Source of the DNA: Amblyomma americanum
Lineage: Eukaryota > Arthropoda > Arachnida > Ixodida > Ixodidae
DNA: 64,000 nucleotides
Assembly: GCF_052857255.1 (NCBI RefSeq)
Contig: NC_135497.1
Location: 182,621,204-182,685,203 of the forward strand
Direction: 5' to 3'
In this document: positions 53,930 to 64,000 of the stretch, piece by piece
Numbering within the stretch: the stretch's first letter is position 1
Layout of the letters: every line of letters begins with the position of its first letter
Translations under genes and position numbers: made by a program
Notes under the pieces: generated by a model
Seen by the model: only the letters and a program-made list of their open reading frames with translations
What the model was told of the DNA's origin: nothing
Databases searched by the model: none

Positions 53930-55664
53930 AGGACTTGTTTAGTATGCACTTATAAATCGTGAAAGCTTGTTTGCACATATTTCTTGCACTTGACTGCTGT
54001 GCTTGCTGCTGTATTGTCAACTTGTGTTCAAGCCTTCAGTCTCTGTTCCACATTAGGTCATGTGTTTCCACAAACAATTTGCTGAAAAATGCTACGAAAT
54101 CACCTCAGCTCACCTCGAACAAATTTTGTAATTCCTTCAGGCCCCTTGTCGACATTTTTTGTACATGAGACAACACACTTTTGCTGTTTTGCTGATGCTC
54201 AGAGAGCAGCTCTGCACTTTTTCAACCTGTTCAGCAGAAGGAAATAGTAGGCGGTGCGCTGCTTCACTCGTAGTTGGCGGCAAGTGTCAGCGTGGCTACA
54301 GTGGGCAAAAGAGGTATGGGGAGGAACTAACCATCCGCAGTTCTCAACTTCTGTGGCAATATGGCATATCCGATTGCTAGTGCAAGCTAGGGCAGCGCGA
54401 AGCAGCTTTTTCACATAATGAACCTTGTGATGTGCTTCCTATTTCTGCCGAGCTGCTTCACTATGGAGAGCGTGGAAATTGCTGAACACTGAGATCCGAG
54501 AGCTGCACAAGCGCATGCATGAACGTCTTCCTCGAGCTCCAACCGAAATTTACACTCTCTGCTAAGCTATAAATGAATAATTTTATTGCTTCTTATTTTA
54601 GAATTTACATACATGTGTGTGCATTCTGCTTGATCGGAATGGCTTTGCTGTGTTCGCCAGTTCTGATCGACCTACAATGGAAAAATTCATATAACTTGGG
54701 AAATTACACTGTGTGACTTTGCCGAATTCCTAGCGCCATTGGACCACGGGTCTTGAAATGACATACTTGCTCGAAACTGAAAATAAGAAAAAAAAACTAC
54801 GCGTCATGTATGCTACTACCAAAGTCCTGTGCTGCTTGTAATGTCGCACACTTAGCGGCATGCTCTGAACGCAGAAGGTGACTGTCAGCAGCTTTTTTGT
54901 CTTTTTTTTTTTGCGCAAACTGATGCTCGGGACATTGTTCAGGTAATCAGCATCTGAAAATGGCGCTCTGCATCCAACTTGCGATCACAAGTACACGGAA
55001 TATCGCGCCTAAACTTTTACTGGGAGCATGACAGAATGTGAACGAGTAGCAGGCGTTGATTCTTGCACTGTTCGCCATGCGACCAAAGAGCTACGATACG
55101 GATTAAGAGACACGAACTGATTAGATTTTAATGTAGAAACGCAATGGTAGCCGGGAAGCCGATACATTGCCGAACTTGTCCTGCTCCTTGGCCCCTTTTG
55201 TGCCTATTTGACTGCAATAAATTTGTGGAAACTAATGCCGCTCCCTTTATTCTGCACTGTGGCTCAACCAACCGCGCTACAATTTATCAGCCCACCTTGA
55301 ATTGTGCCCAAAAAACACGCAAGCATGGCGCGCGTCATGCGAACTGTCCTGTCTTTTGCCTACGTAACAAAAGTCACTGCTGATGCCAGAGCTGCCGCAT
55401 CTCCTTGATGTCACGGCCCGACGCTTGTGTATACCCAAAAACACTCAGCATGCAGATGCTGCAGGCACTGCCATTTGGTATAGCTACCTGTACATCTACA
55501 TCAAGCTGGCTTGGCTTGAGAGAGCTTTTAATTTGCAAGTGTTTAAGGAGAACAGCAACAGCCATGGTGTTGAGGGAAACCAGGCACTTCTGTCATGCAT
55601 GACTAAGCTTCATGTTCAGACAGGCTGCGGGTGGCTGTTTTTAAATTTTCTTTTCTTTACACAG
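53930..55664. other. HAUS1 intron 3, no gene seen
   Basis: I found no supported exon or element between the split SINE and HAUS1 exon 4. Confidence 0.4.
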
Positions 55665-55784
55665 AATTGAAGAGAAGCTTCTGAGCCTCCACGAGCAGCG
55701 TAAAGAACTGCGCTCTAAAGAATTGGAGCTGAAAGAGGATATTGCCAAGTTCAAGGAGCTTATTCAGACGACGAAGAATCAATT
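55665..55784 (+). CDS. HAUS1: HAUS1 coding exon 4
   Basis: TTTCTTTACACAG precedes the exon and GTAAGT follows it; 120 nt, phase 2 in, phase 2 out. It completes an Arg codon and encodes IEEKLLSLHEQRKELRSKEL and ELKEDIAKFKELIQTTKNQ. The strong heptad pattern and high charge are those of the central coiled coil of HAUS1. Confidence 0.88.
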
Positions 55785-55878
55785 GTAAGTGGTAAAAAAT
55801 TGGTTGTAGCATGAGCTGGTGAATTATTTGAAGCAAAGAGAGGAAAAAAACTTTTTTTCGTTCAACCCTGCTACTTAG

Positions 55879-55990
55879 GGCAAGTGCAAGAGCCAGTATG
55901 AGGCACATATCGCCAAACGACGAGGAGTGCAGAATGGATGCTTGGGAAAAAACTGATCAGAAATACCAGGCAAGACTGGCCGCATTTGAG
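55879..55990 (+). CDS. HAUS1: HAUS1 coding exon 5
   Basis: CCTGCTACTTAG precedes the exon and GTATGG follows it; 112 nt, phase 2 in, phase 0 out. It encodes (L)ASARASMRHISPNDEECR and MDAWEKTDQKYQARLAAFE. The previous intron is only 94 bases. Confidence 0.88.
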
Positions 55991-56123
55991 GTATGGCACT
56001 TTGATTGCAAAAAGCCTAGTTCTAGATCTGTACTGTTTACTTTTGAATTGTTCTGTCCAAGATGTGTGCATATGCGACATCTGCTTACAGGGCAGCTAAG
56101 TTGCATCTGTTGTTTTTTTTTAG

Positions 56124-56186
56124 CAGAAGCGTAGAGCCCAAGGTCCACTACCCCAGGGTCCTGGCCGCCTTCTTTCATTGTCTGAG
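56124..56186 (+). CDS. HAUS1: HAUS1 coding exon 6
   Basis: A 63-nt exon preceded by TTGTTTTTTTTTAG and followed by GTAAAAC, phase 0 at both ends. It encodes QKRRAQGPLPQGPGRLLSLS and E. The LLSLSE end joins exon 7 to form LSEKLKRL, matching LSEKLARL in the human protein as I recall it. Confidence 0.85.
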
Positions 56187-56624
56187 GTAAAACAGCACAG
56201 TTGGCACTCTACTTTTGGCATTCTGTTTTCCATCGAAATAACAGAGTAATCGATCACAAGGACACCTTACACATAAAAGATCTGTTATTGGCTCATGTAG
56301 ACTAATCAATGAGAACTGTATTTATCGGTCTGTGTGGTAGATGCTATGGTAGATGCTGGTGTTCTTTTCTTGAAATGTTAGACTTCCCTGAACATGTATG
56401 TGAAAGATTACTCGAAGGAGAAGACTGCATATGACATGCAACGCTATGGCCAGTGTGGGGGCCCTCGCAGTGCAATTCGGGTGTCCGATTTGACTGAAGC
56501 AGTAACATCTTTCCCTTCATCATAGAGCAGATAAAATTATTACATCATTAAAATGGAACTGCCAGTGCACTTCTTGCATTGAATGACAGATAGTAGCGTA
56601 GAAAAGTCTAAGGCAAACTGTCAG

Positions 56625-58080
56625 TTGTGCCAATGGCAACTCAAACAACGGCTGTAGGAGCAGGCATCAGCACTTTGCGGAGGCGGCGTCGTAGGTCGGA
56701 GCTCATCACAGAAATGTGGGCTCCCATGTCAACCAGAGCAGAGACGGCAACTCCACCAACTTGTATGATCAGTAAATTGCTCGGGGCACGAAGAACTAAA
56801 GGAGGATTTTGGGCAGGGTCGTCACTGCAGCATCACCTCTAGATGCTGCAGAAGCTAGTTTTCCGCCTGTGATCGTCCGTAAGGGCTGGGAGAGGAAGCG
56901 CGTGGTCGTTGCGGCGAACAGGACTGGCGGCGCTGTGGGGATGGTGAGCGGCTGAAGCGGGGCGGTGAGATGTCGGTGGTGGGGCTTGATGGGTCCAAGG
57001 GTTGCTAGAAAGAGCTTGAGCGGGCAGCGTCGGGGCAATAAGCGGTAGTCGAGTAACGGGTCCGCTGGGAGGAGTACCACCGACTATGGCAAAATGACGG
57101 GCGATGTGGCCTACACGGGAACAATTAAAACATATGGACCTGTCGTCAGGCGTACGCCACTCGGAGGGATTCAGCGGTCGAGGAGTGGCGTAAACAGGCC
57201 GGACAGGATATAGAGGAGGGACTTCGGGTACTTGGGGGGGGGGGAATGAATAGCGACGACTGCGTTGAATTCCTGTCGCACGACTGCATGAATAAGTGGA
57301 AGGGTCAGCAGCTGGTCAGCCACAGGAGTTGCTAAGGGAGCCGGACCAATTGCTTCAATCTCACGGTGCACAATACGGGTCACGTTCTCAGGTGAGGTCG
57401 GCTGGTTCCGAGAACAAAGATCCTGGCAGGAGGAAGACGCAGCCGTGTTGGGCAGGCGTGCGATATGCTCGGTGATCTGTCGGCTTTTAGTGTCCTCGAA
57501 GCGGTGGCATTCTTTTATGATGTCGGCAATCTTGTCGCAGTTTTTGTAGATGAGCAGATTGAAGGCATCGTCTGCGATGCCCTTGAGCACATGTCCGACT
57601 TTGTCAGCCTCGCTCATCTCTGTATCCACTGTGTAGTACAGAGACAACATATCTTGAATATAAGAGACGCAGGACTCCATGGATGACTGGGCGCAACTGG
57701 CAAGATCCCTTTTAGCAGCAAACTGCCGGCCGAGTGGTTTTTCCGAAAAGGTCGATAAGCTTCTGCTTACAGTCAGCCCAACTGGTCAGTGTCTCTTCGT
57801 TGGTATCATACCACTTGAACGCCGTGCTCTTAAGGTAAAAAACTATGTTCGCAAGCATGAAAGTTTGGTCCCAGCGGTTGTTAGCGCTGCACCGTTCATA
57901 CTTGCGAAGCCAAGTGTCGACGTCGGCGTCATCGTCCCCAGAGAAGGGTCCAGGATCACGAGGGTGAGTGAGGACGACACAGGACACCGATGCTGCCGAA
58001 TCTTGGGGCGATGCTTCATTGTTGGCCGTGGAAGGTATCGTCCGCTACGTAGTTCCGTCTTGCCGCACCTTCACCAAGGA
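56625..58080 (-). pseudogene. Ty3-type gag and protease remnant
   Basis: On the minus strand the first frame reads HPRDPGPFSGDDDADVDTWL and ANIVFYLKSTAFKWYDTNEE, a typical Ty3 gag start. A one-base shift in an A5 run near 57738 moves to a second frame: YIQDMLSLYYTVDTEMSEAD, HVLKGIADDAFNLLIYKNC. A zinc knuckle CFNCSRVGHIARHF follows near 57100 (the last Cys is Phe). The protease piece reads VSALVDMGAHISVMSSDLRR near 56700, where the active-site triad, normally DTG or DSG, is DMG. The element ends about 56625 without RT or integrase. Confidence 0.85.
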
Positions 58081-58249
58081 TGTTACGGGGAAATACTATT
58101 CACATTTATTTACAAGCGTTAGGGGTTAGAATGAAGAGTTCCTAGCAGGGAGCACCAACACGAACAGGGAGCCACATTAACCTCTTCTTCTTCGTTCGTC
58201 CTTTCACGTGAGAGGCCACTACGTCATCCACTGCCACTTCGTCGTAACA
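58081..58249 (-). repeat. Ty3-type 5' LTR, 169 bp
   Basis: Ends form the short inverted repeat TGTTAC...GTAACA with TG..CA termini. AATAAA is present inside (complement near 58108). The leader after the LTR starts TCCTTGGTGAAGG. At 169 bp the LTR is short for the group. Confidence 0.8.
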
Positions 58250-58322
58250 ATATGTAACCTTTTCAGATTTGAATTTAGGAGTCGCTGCACTTTTCCGTTA
58301 TTCTTGCTCTCTTGTTTTGCAG

Positions 58323-58394
58323 AAGTTGAAAAGACTTGCATTAAAGGAAAGGATCCTTAATGAAAAACTGCAGCCAATGGCCGACCTTCCACCG
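58323..58394 (+). CDS. HAUS1: HAUS1 coding exon 7
   Basis: TCTTGTTTTGCAG precedes the exon and GTCAGT follows it; 72 nt, phase 0 at both ends. It encodes KLKRLALKERILNEKLQPMA and DLPP. Joined to exons 6 and 8 it gives SEKLKRL...LKP.....P, the conserved C-terminal block of HAUS1. Confidence 0.88.
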
Positions 58395-58984
58395 GTCAGT
58401 TGTGAAACCTGGCAAGATTTAATATGCATGCTTGAAGAGAGCTAATGTTTATGGCATTTTATTAGTAGCTGTGCATGCATGCTAATGCAGCATTCAATGC
58501 TGCCAGTAATAGCTTGCCTTATTCTATACTGAATATTTTAAAGTATTTCGCTATATGTCTTGTAGGTTGCAGGCAGTGCTGGAAAATGAAGGAAATGATT
58601 ATCTTTGACAACTGGGCAGTGGCAGAAGCATACTTCTAAGACGGGAAGATTTAAGATTTAGAATTAAGATTTAGAATCTATAACTTTCTTGCCTGTATTG
58701 ACATTAACAGTGGAATAGGTTGCATGGTGCGCAAGAAAAAATGCTACAGTACTCTTGTTTAGGACATACTGCTACTGTTTCATAGTTGTCAACAAGGCCA
58801 CGAGCAATGTTTGCCAGGGAAAACTAGTGCACATAAAAGTTGTGTTTTTAATTCACCTCAACTTGCAGGCCATGAACTTAAGTTTGTGGCAGTCCTAGTA
58901 CAGCTACTGTACAACAAGGGCTTGTGGGGAAGGTGAACCAAATCAGCTTGCTGCAATATACCATAAGAAGTTGGGATAGAATAG

Positions 58985-59110
58985 TCCCTTGTTGGGCTAG
59001 TTGGTAATCCATTGAAGCAGGTACTAGTAGTGCACACAGACTCCTAAGGACACTTCCCTGCCTGTCCTTGTCTCTCTACACTTCAAATCAGCATTCATCC
59101 CCATGGAAGA
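58985..59110 (+). repeat. Penelope-like 5' fragment
   Basis: TTGGGCTAGTTGGTAATCCA starts a short piece with CCTGTCCTTGTCTCTCTACA, similar to the other GGGCTAGTTGG pieces. No coding part follows. Confidence 0.4.
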
Positions 59111-59182
59111 AAGCACCGATCCTTTGGGAGCTTCTCCCTTATGTAACCAATTGTTTTTTTTTTTTTGCCTTATGGTTTTCAG

Positions 59183-59278
59183 GATGAGAAAGCAATTGAG
59201 ACCATGCTTGAGGCTGCGGAGAGGACTCGCGAATTTCTCACGAAGGCACTTGAGAAGCAGCTGAAAAAGGAGCGAGCA
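59183..59278 (+). CDS. HAUS1: HAUS1 coding exon 8
   Basis: TATGGTTTTCAG precedes the exon and GTAAGT follows it; 96 nt, phase 0 at both ends. It encodes DEKAIETMLEAAERTREFLT and KALEKQLKKERA, matching the last helix of HAUS1 (IEEAKREL-like). Confidence 0.88.
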
Positions 59279-59647
59279 GTAAGTAAAAGTGCGGCAGTAA
59301 TTTAGGATTTTATGGTATGGCAGCCATTTAGGCTATTAATGAACTAGTACAGCCATGTTGACCCCTTTTTGTCATCCATTAACAATGAAACCAGTGCACT
59401 TGTTATAGGAGGCGACAATCCTCTTGTTATAGGATTTCCTGACCCTGTTTTCCTATCTTTTAGGACACAAAAAGCTTTACTCATGATGTTTGGAGCGTCA
59501 TGTCAGAAATGGAGAGCAATACAAAGAACTATATGTAATCAAGTGTAGGCTATCAGCTAGCTTTAACAGTTGTAGCAAGTTTTCACATGCAATATTTATG
59601 TTCCTGATGTAGGAGGGCCTGTGTCATTGTAGCATGGTGTAGTAAGG

Positions 59648-59880
59648 GAGTAAGTGCTTATTAGCATCCACCTAAGTGCAGCCATTCGGCTACAAGATCT
59701 ACTAGCCGTCCTGGTTATCAGCTCAGTTGTTAGAGCGACTGCACAGGACAGATGGTGATCCCGGGTTCGAACCCCGGGCCTGGACAAGTTTTTCAACTAT
59801 CGTGTTTCTGTGAAAGCTGTGCTACTTTCCTATGTAGCCGTATAGCTGCACTTGTGTGGATGCTAATGAGTAAGTACACA
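59648..59880. mobile_element. Fold-back element with a tRNA-like core
   Basis: Two arms of about 46 bases, 59648-59694 and 59833-59880, are imperfect inverted repeats of each other: the left arm holds TTAGCATCCACCTAAGTGCA and CGGCTACA, the right arm their complements. Between them at 59709-59786 lies a tRNA-like unit: A-box TTATCAGCTCAGTTGTTAGA, B-box GGGTTCGAACCCC and 7-bp acceptor-like ends GTCCTGG/CCTGGAC (one mismatch). It is neither the Ruka layout nor a plain tRNA gene. It lies in the last HAUS1 intron. Confidence 0.75.
59709..59786 (+). tRNA. tRNA-like sequence, probably a retroposed pseudo-tRNA
   Basis: The B-box arm (CCCGGGTTCGAACCCCGGG) pairs perfectly and the acceptor ends nearly pair. 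The D-arm looks intact. The anticodon arm (GACTGCACAGGACAGATGGTG) does not form a clean 5-bp stem with a 7-base loop. I therefore read it as tRNA-derived, not as a working tRNA gene. Confidence 0.5.
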
Positions 59881-60919
59881 CTTATCGCAAATCTACTCCA
59901 CCTTGGGAAATTCCCCTAAATATTGGACCAGTTTGGCATAAACAATGACTGTGGATCATTCCAGTAAGGAACTGGCTAAGAGTCTGCTTTTGTAGACATC
60001 TTTTACTATGTCGAGCTTCAGTGGCACAGCTCCTCCAAAGGTGACATAGTACTAGTTCAAAGAAATGTCAAGTTTCTTATTACTAACTTTACAGGTTGCT
60101 AGCCATCTCTTCTTTGGACTTTTTTTTTTTTTGAAAAGTACAATAAAAGTTGCATCTTAGTAGCAGCATATATTGTTAAAAACAGTAAAACGTCTACATT
60201 TGTGTCTGAACAAATGATGAAAGAATGGAAACAATGGGTGGTCAATGGTATTTTACAGGCGAGAGGCAATGGTGGGCGAAATGAACAAGAAATAATGATG
60301 TCTTTGAACAAAAAAAAAAGCTAAAGCAAACATACAAAGTATTTACAGTTTGAATGAGTAAAGTCAAGTAAAAGCAAAAGGCTGTGTAGCCAAAACCGTT
60401 TGTGTGTGTGATGCAGCATGAAACCTTCGGGGTGATTTTACATGGCTTTAGGGGATATGCAGAAAGTAAAAAGTGGCAAAAAAATGCTGTGCTGATGGCA
60501 GTGAATGTGGATGGAGGTGCCTTGATTTTTCATAACGGTTGCTTGTTGACGCACTTGAGGAAAACCTCTTTGGCTGATGGGCATTTCAGAACCACTGCAT
60601 CACTCCACTGCCTAAGCTCAGCGAGTGTAGAGGACTGTTGGCGACTCCTGACACAATAAGTCTTGTCAAGGAGTTTTCGTGATAAGTAGTGGAGCCAGAG
60701 CACATTTGTGTACGGTCTGAAGCTCTTCCAGTCATTTCTGCAAGTAAAAAAAATCAATGAAATCACTTCAGGAACTGGAGTGGAATGTAGTCAGCACAAT
60801 ACCATTGCGTCATGACATTTTTGAATTTACCTTCTATAGAAGGATAGTTGTTTTTCAGTTGAGGTTTGTGTATGTAAAGTAACTAAACAGTAACATGGTA
60901 GAAAGGAATGTTTAGTACC
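59881..60919. other. Last HAUS1 intron, no gene seen
   Basis: No exon or element end is supported here. A T13 run lies near 60119-60132. Confidence 0.4.
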
Positions 60920-61169
60920 TGTTGTGTATGGAAGTGTGTGCTTGTGTGCGAGGTTACAGTGGACACAGCGCACATGCTGTCCCCCCCCCCCCCCGGGAGC
61001 GTCTTCCTTCTCCCCCTTTTCCCTGTCTCTCCTGCCACCCACATTCAAGGGGAGATGACTTTGGACTGTGCCGCCGATCAGTCGTAAAGCGTGTGCGCCG
61101 AAGTCAAGTGTGAATAAACAGCTCTTGTGTCCACAAACATCTTCCTGGAAGTCAATGGCGGACATAACA
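60920..61169 (+). repeat. Solo LTR with target duplication
   Basis: The segment begins TGTTGTGTATGG and ends GACATAACA. It contains a C15 run (60981-60994), GTGAATAAACAGC (poly(A) signal at about 61112) and CAACATCTTCC-like sequence near the end. GTACC just before and GTATC just after agree at four of five bases, a probable 5-base target duplication. The layout is that of a solo LTR left by recombination. Confidence 0.65.
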
Positions 61170-62044
61170 GTATCTAAGAACAAAACAATGCTGCGTCCAA
61201 ATAGGTACTAATTTGGTATTTAAGGCAAGACTTCTCATTGCGGTAACTTTTCAATGCATAGTGCTGAATGGACAGTGCATAAACTGTTCAGAAACAGCAG
61301 GACCACTGCACTTACTGATTGTGCTGCTTCATGTGCCTGTAGATGTCAAACTGGTAGTCACCAGAGCCACTGAAAAGTGCCTTATCTTTGGACACATCGG
61401 TGAAGATGATTGCACCACCTTAGTTGAGACAGGAGAGAAAAAATTCAGCAGAGTACAGGCAACACTCAAGTCAGCGAGCTATGAACAGGAGATCAATTTT
61501 GGTTATGATTTTTGAAAGCTACCTTACTCAGGACACCACCACCTTGTGTGCCACATGTCCTTCTTCCTTGGTGTGAAAAATCATGCACACATGATGACAA
61601 AGATGACGTGTATATGAGCACAGGTTGAGCCTTGTGAAATTGGTGATGCTTTGTCAAATGCACAACTTCCTTCTTCATGGCTAGCTATTAATTCACATTC
61701 CTTTCACCAAGTGCTGCAACTGACTTCAAGAATTCCCATTTCTCTCACAAATTCAGCTATAAAGTAATTGTTTTTGTTTACAAGAAGGCAGGTGCATGAC
61801 AAAAACTTCCTGAACTTACATGAAACACTGAACGTACAGGGCAGGCTGGGACAATCAGGAGGATAAACCATGATTTCTCAAAATAAATTCATATGTTTCA
61901 GTGCAATTGGCCTTAAAAAACAAGCTCCCTTAGATTTACACCCAGGTTACCACTAAGCAGCATTGGATCACGGTACAGTGCAGACATTCAGAATTGCTGG
62001 CATGTGGAGATGCAAGGCTGGGCCTCTGTTGCTGCTTATCTGAC

Positions 62045-62900
62045 TTATACCCCTGTCACACGGGACTTCTTCTCGGCCTTTGCCGTAAAGTTGTCTTATT
62101 GCACTAAAGGAGGAAAACCGAAAAGGAGCAGCGACGCTGCTACACGGCAAATCCAAAGGAGCTAGAACGCGGCCTCCGTGAATGCCAAAAGTCACCGCTG
62201 TGTGTGAAGTGGCGCTAGTAACATTATGAAATTAAAGCAGACGGTAGCACTTCAGCTAAGAGTGCATTCGTTTATGTTGGAAAAGTAGCTATCACGATAA
62301 TAAATGAGCGTTCTGACGGTGAGAAACGGATATTTTGAAACAAAGTTTCTTTTTTTTTTTCATCGTTCTCGGTCCGACCACGGTAGGCGCACTTTTCCGT
62401 TAGGCTCGTCGTTGTGTTCGAGAAGCGTGCTTTGTTGCTTGTGTCTTTGTGCACACAATCAAACTCAAAACACGCACTCAACAAAGAGCAAACGAAGAAA
62501 AAACAGCAAAGCGAGATGCGCAAGCACGTGTGTGTCGATGCGGCTGCTGAAAAGCGTTCAAGTCCTTTCTTAGAAGTGTGGATGTCTTTAGTCATAGCCT
62601 CCTCTACGGTTAAGTGCACTGTAACGCAAAATTAACCATTGAATAAGATAAATTGGATATTTTTTACGGTTTCAAAACTAAAAATTGCGTCAATTTTTTA
62701 TTCTTTGAGCTCGCTAGCTGGCGCTGCCGTCTGGGTTGCTCCTTTAAGCAACTTTAAGGCCGCTGACGGCCGCCTTTATTGCTACGGAACTTTATCGCAA
62801 AGGTCTCGACGCTTTGCCGTGTAGATGCGCGTCACGCGCCTTTGGGGCAAAGGACCTTAATTTCTAAGGCCTTATAAGTGCGTGTGTGACAGGGGTATTA
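62045..62900. mobile_element. PIF/Harbinger-like MITE, 850 bp
   Basis: Terminal inverted repeats TACCCCTGTCACAC (62048-62061) and its complement GTGTGACAGGGGTA (62884-62897, via GTGTGTGACAGGGGTA) are flanked by TTA on both sides. A TTA duplication is typical of PIF/Harbinger. A subterminal CTACACGGCAAA occurs near both ends in opposite orientation (62140 and 62816). No transposase frame is present, so it is non-autonomous. CpG-rich edges contrast with the AT-rich surroundings. Confidence 0.85.
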
Positions 62901-63320
62901 GTCTGATTCCAGAGAAAAGGTGCCACTATAAGAGCAATGTCTGCATCACACCCGGTTCTTGCGCTCAATGGAGGCACACTGTAGAATTCATTGGTGAATA
63001 AATCTACATCCACCTCTACTTTGGCCATGAATGGTAATGGATTGTACGGCTGCATTTCAACTTAATTATTTCCACTGCTTTCAGCAAAAGGGCATGGTCA
63101 AAACGACTTTGCCTTAATGTGGGCTGCATGTTCAGAGCCATACTGAACAGTTGGCCAGAGGGTACTGTGTGTAGAAAGGAGATTTATTATTTGCGACTGT
63201 TTAGTTTTGCAGACACTTGCAAAACTACTCTCTGCATGTCAGTCAAACCAGTACTGTTGATCACTGATGCCACACAGATATTGGCAGCATATCAATTTTT
63301 CCTTTACTTCTCTCCTGCAG

Positions 63321-63695
63321 AAGCATGAGGCTGCACAGAAGACATGAAGCACCATGCACCATGCGAAATGTGAAAGCCATCATTTTCTGCAACAGTAGCA
63401 TTGAGCTTGGCTGCTAACTCTGCATTACCTGAGAAACACAAGAAGTGCCAGCCAAAAAGAAAACTTACTCTTGCCTGTCAAAAAGATTTTCTTCGATATT
63501 GCAATGTGCACTTGGGCACAGACACACTTTTTTATTGCTTTGTTGCACTTTTTGTGATGCAAGCCATGCTGTGCGCCAACGGTGCATTTGTGCCAATACA
63601 ACCAGTGAACTGTTTTACACGCGCTTGTTATGGTGCTATGTGCTGAACGATATGCGAACGAGTTTGTAAATAAAGATCAGCTTTCTGTACAGCAA
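63321..63695 (+). CDS. HAUS1: HAUS1 terminal exon (coding 63321-63347) and 3' UTR
   Basis: TTCTCTCCTGCAG precedes the exon. The coding part is only 27 nt: KHEAAQKT and TGA at 63345-63347. The 3' UTR runs to an AATAAA at 63669-63674, with cleavage expected about 15-20 bases later. The lysine-rich tail finishes the last helix. The tiny coding part is 4 kb from exon 8, so its place rests on phase (0), splice site and the nearby poly(A) signal. Confidence 0.7.
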
Positions 63696-63977
63696 AACAC
63701 TTTGCTGTTGCTCTTTCTTTGCACATGAGACCTGAGCAAGAATACCCACTTTGGATGTGCACACACTTAGCAGCTTCTTTTTTTTTGGAACGTGGCACCA
63801 AAATGGCCATTTAGTACTCATGCTTTGGACAAGCTCTACTAGTCTTAAACTGTACACACAGTGCCAGGACAGGAAAAACACAGAACGGTTACGACTATGT
63901 AACGCGAAATTCAGCGATAGCTGTGTAGACATTTAGTTTTGGGGATATTTCGAGGTAGAAAAGATACATTGACCTCA

Positions 63978-64000
63978 TACCGCACTGGTGTAGTGGTCAA
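63978..64000 (+). repeat. Start of a tRNA-derived SINE cut by the window end
   Basis: ACCGCACTGGTGTAGTGGTC resembles the A-box half of tRNA-derived SINE heads. Only 23 bases are visible. Confidence 0.35.

Larger units (their letters stand above)
56625..58249 (-). mobile_element. Truncated Ty3-type LTR retrotransposon
   Basis: It consists of one LTR, the leader, and gag up to the protease. Everything past the protease, including the second LTR, is missing, so a deletion removed the 3' three quarters. It lies antisense in HAUS1 intron 6 (56187-58322). Confidence 0.85.

Noticed and set aside
59709..59786. A working tRNA gene
   Set aside because: The anticodon arm does not fold cleanly and the unit sits between inverted arms; I list it as tRNA-like only.
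1..64000. CRISPR array, prophage or bacterial operon
   Set aside because: The genes have introns and animal families; no regularly spaced direct repeats with unique spacers were seen.

Overview
The window looks like nuclear DNA of a hard (ixodid) tick. The reasons are animal-type genes split by long introns with GT-AG junctions, several copies of a tRNA-derived SINE closely resembling the tick Ruka family, and dense mobile elements of kinds common in tick genomes (Penelope with GIY-YIG, RTE, CR1/L2, pogo/Tigger, P/THAP9, Ty3). The species cannot be fixed from the sequence.

Left third (1-32 kb), genes on the minus strand. At 17.0-26.0 kb, six in-phase exons encode Ig1 to Ig4 of the neural adhesion protein Sidekick; a further in-phase candidate exon lies at 32.26-32.39 kb. 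At 2.8-9.1 kb, three exons encode the middle of an SLC7-type amino-acid transporter (LAT/y+LAT family). Both genes are incomplete: Sidekick lacks everything after Ig4, and the transporter lacks its N-terminal half and one internal exon. They lie in line on the same strand, so either one is nested in the other or the sequence is rearranged or misjoined between about 9.2 and 17 kb. An unrecognised candidate terminal exon with a poly(A) signal sits at 24-229.

Right half (35.7-63.7 kb), plus strand. HAUS1, a subunit of the augmin spindle complex, is complete: nine coding exons joining to 282 codons, spread over 27.6 kb. Its introns hold most of the other content: an intact P-element/THAP9-like ORF (948 aa, minus), a near full-length CR1/L2 retrotransposon (PHD plus SGNH-esterase ORF1, APE-RT ORF2, minus), an intronless DUSP11-like RNA phosphatase gene (plus), a truncated Ty3 element, a solo LTR, a PIF/Harbinger-like MITE and nested SINE/retroposon insertions.

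Mobile elements elsewhere: an intact Tigger/pogo transposon (12.89-14.88 kb), a deleted relative (3.29-4.37 kb), an RTE 3' half (15.8-16.9 kb), a Penelope-like element with GIY-YIG endonuclease (26.8-28.55 kb), two decayed CR1-like copies (18.5-19.4 and 36.2-38.2 kb), a second truncated copy of the large CR1/L2 element (34.05-35.35 kb) and an internally deleted P-element relic (33.3-33.87 kb).

No CRISPR array, operon or prokaryotic system is present. The most notable content is the intact P-type ORF with its deleted relic, the intronless RNA phosphatase nested in HAUS1, the interleaved partial genes, and the layered nested insertions. All family assignments come from reading motifs by eye and recalled family features; no search was run.
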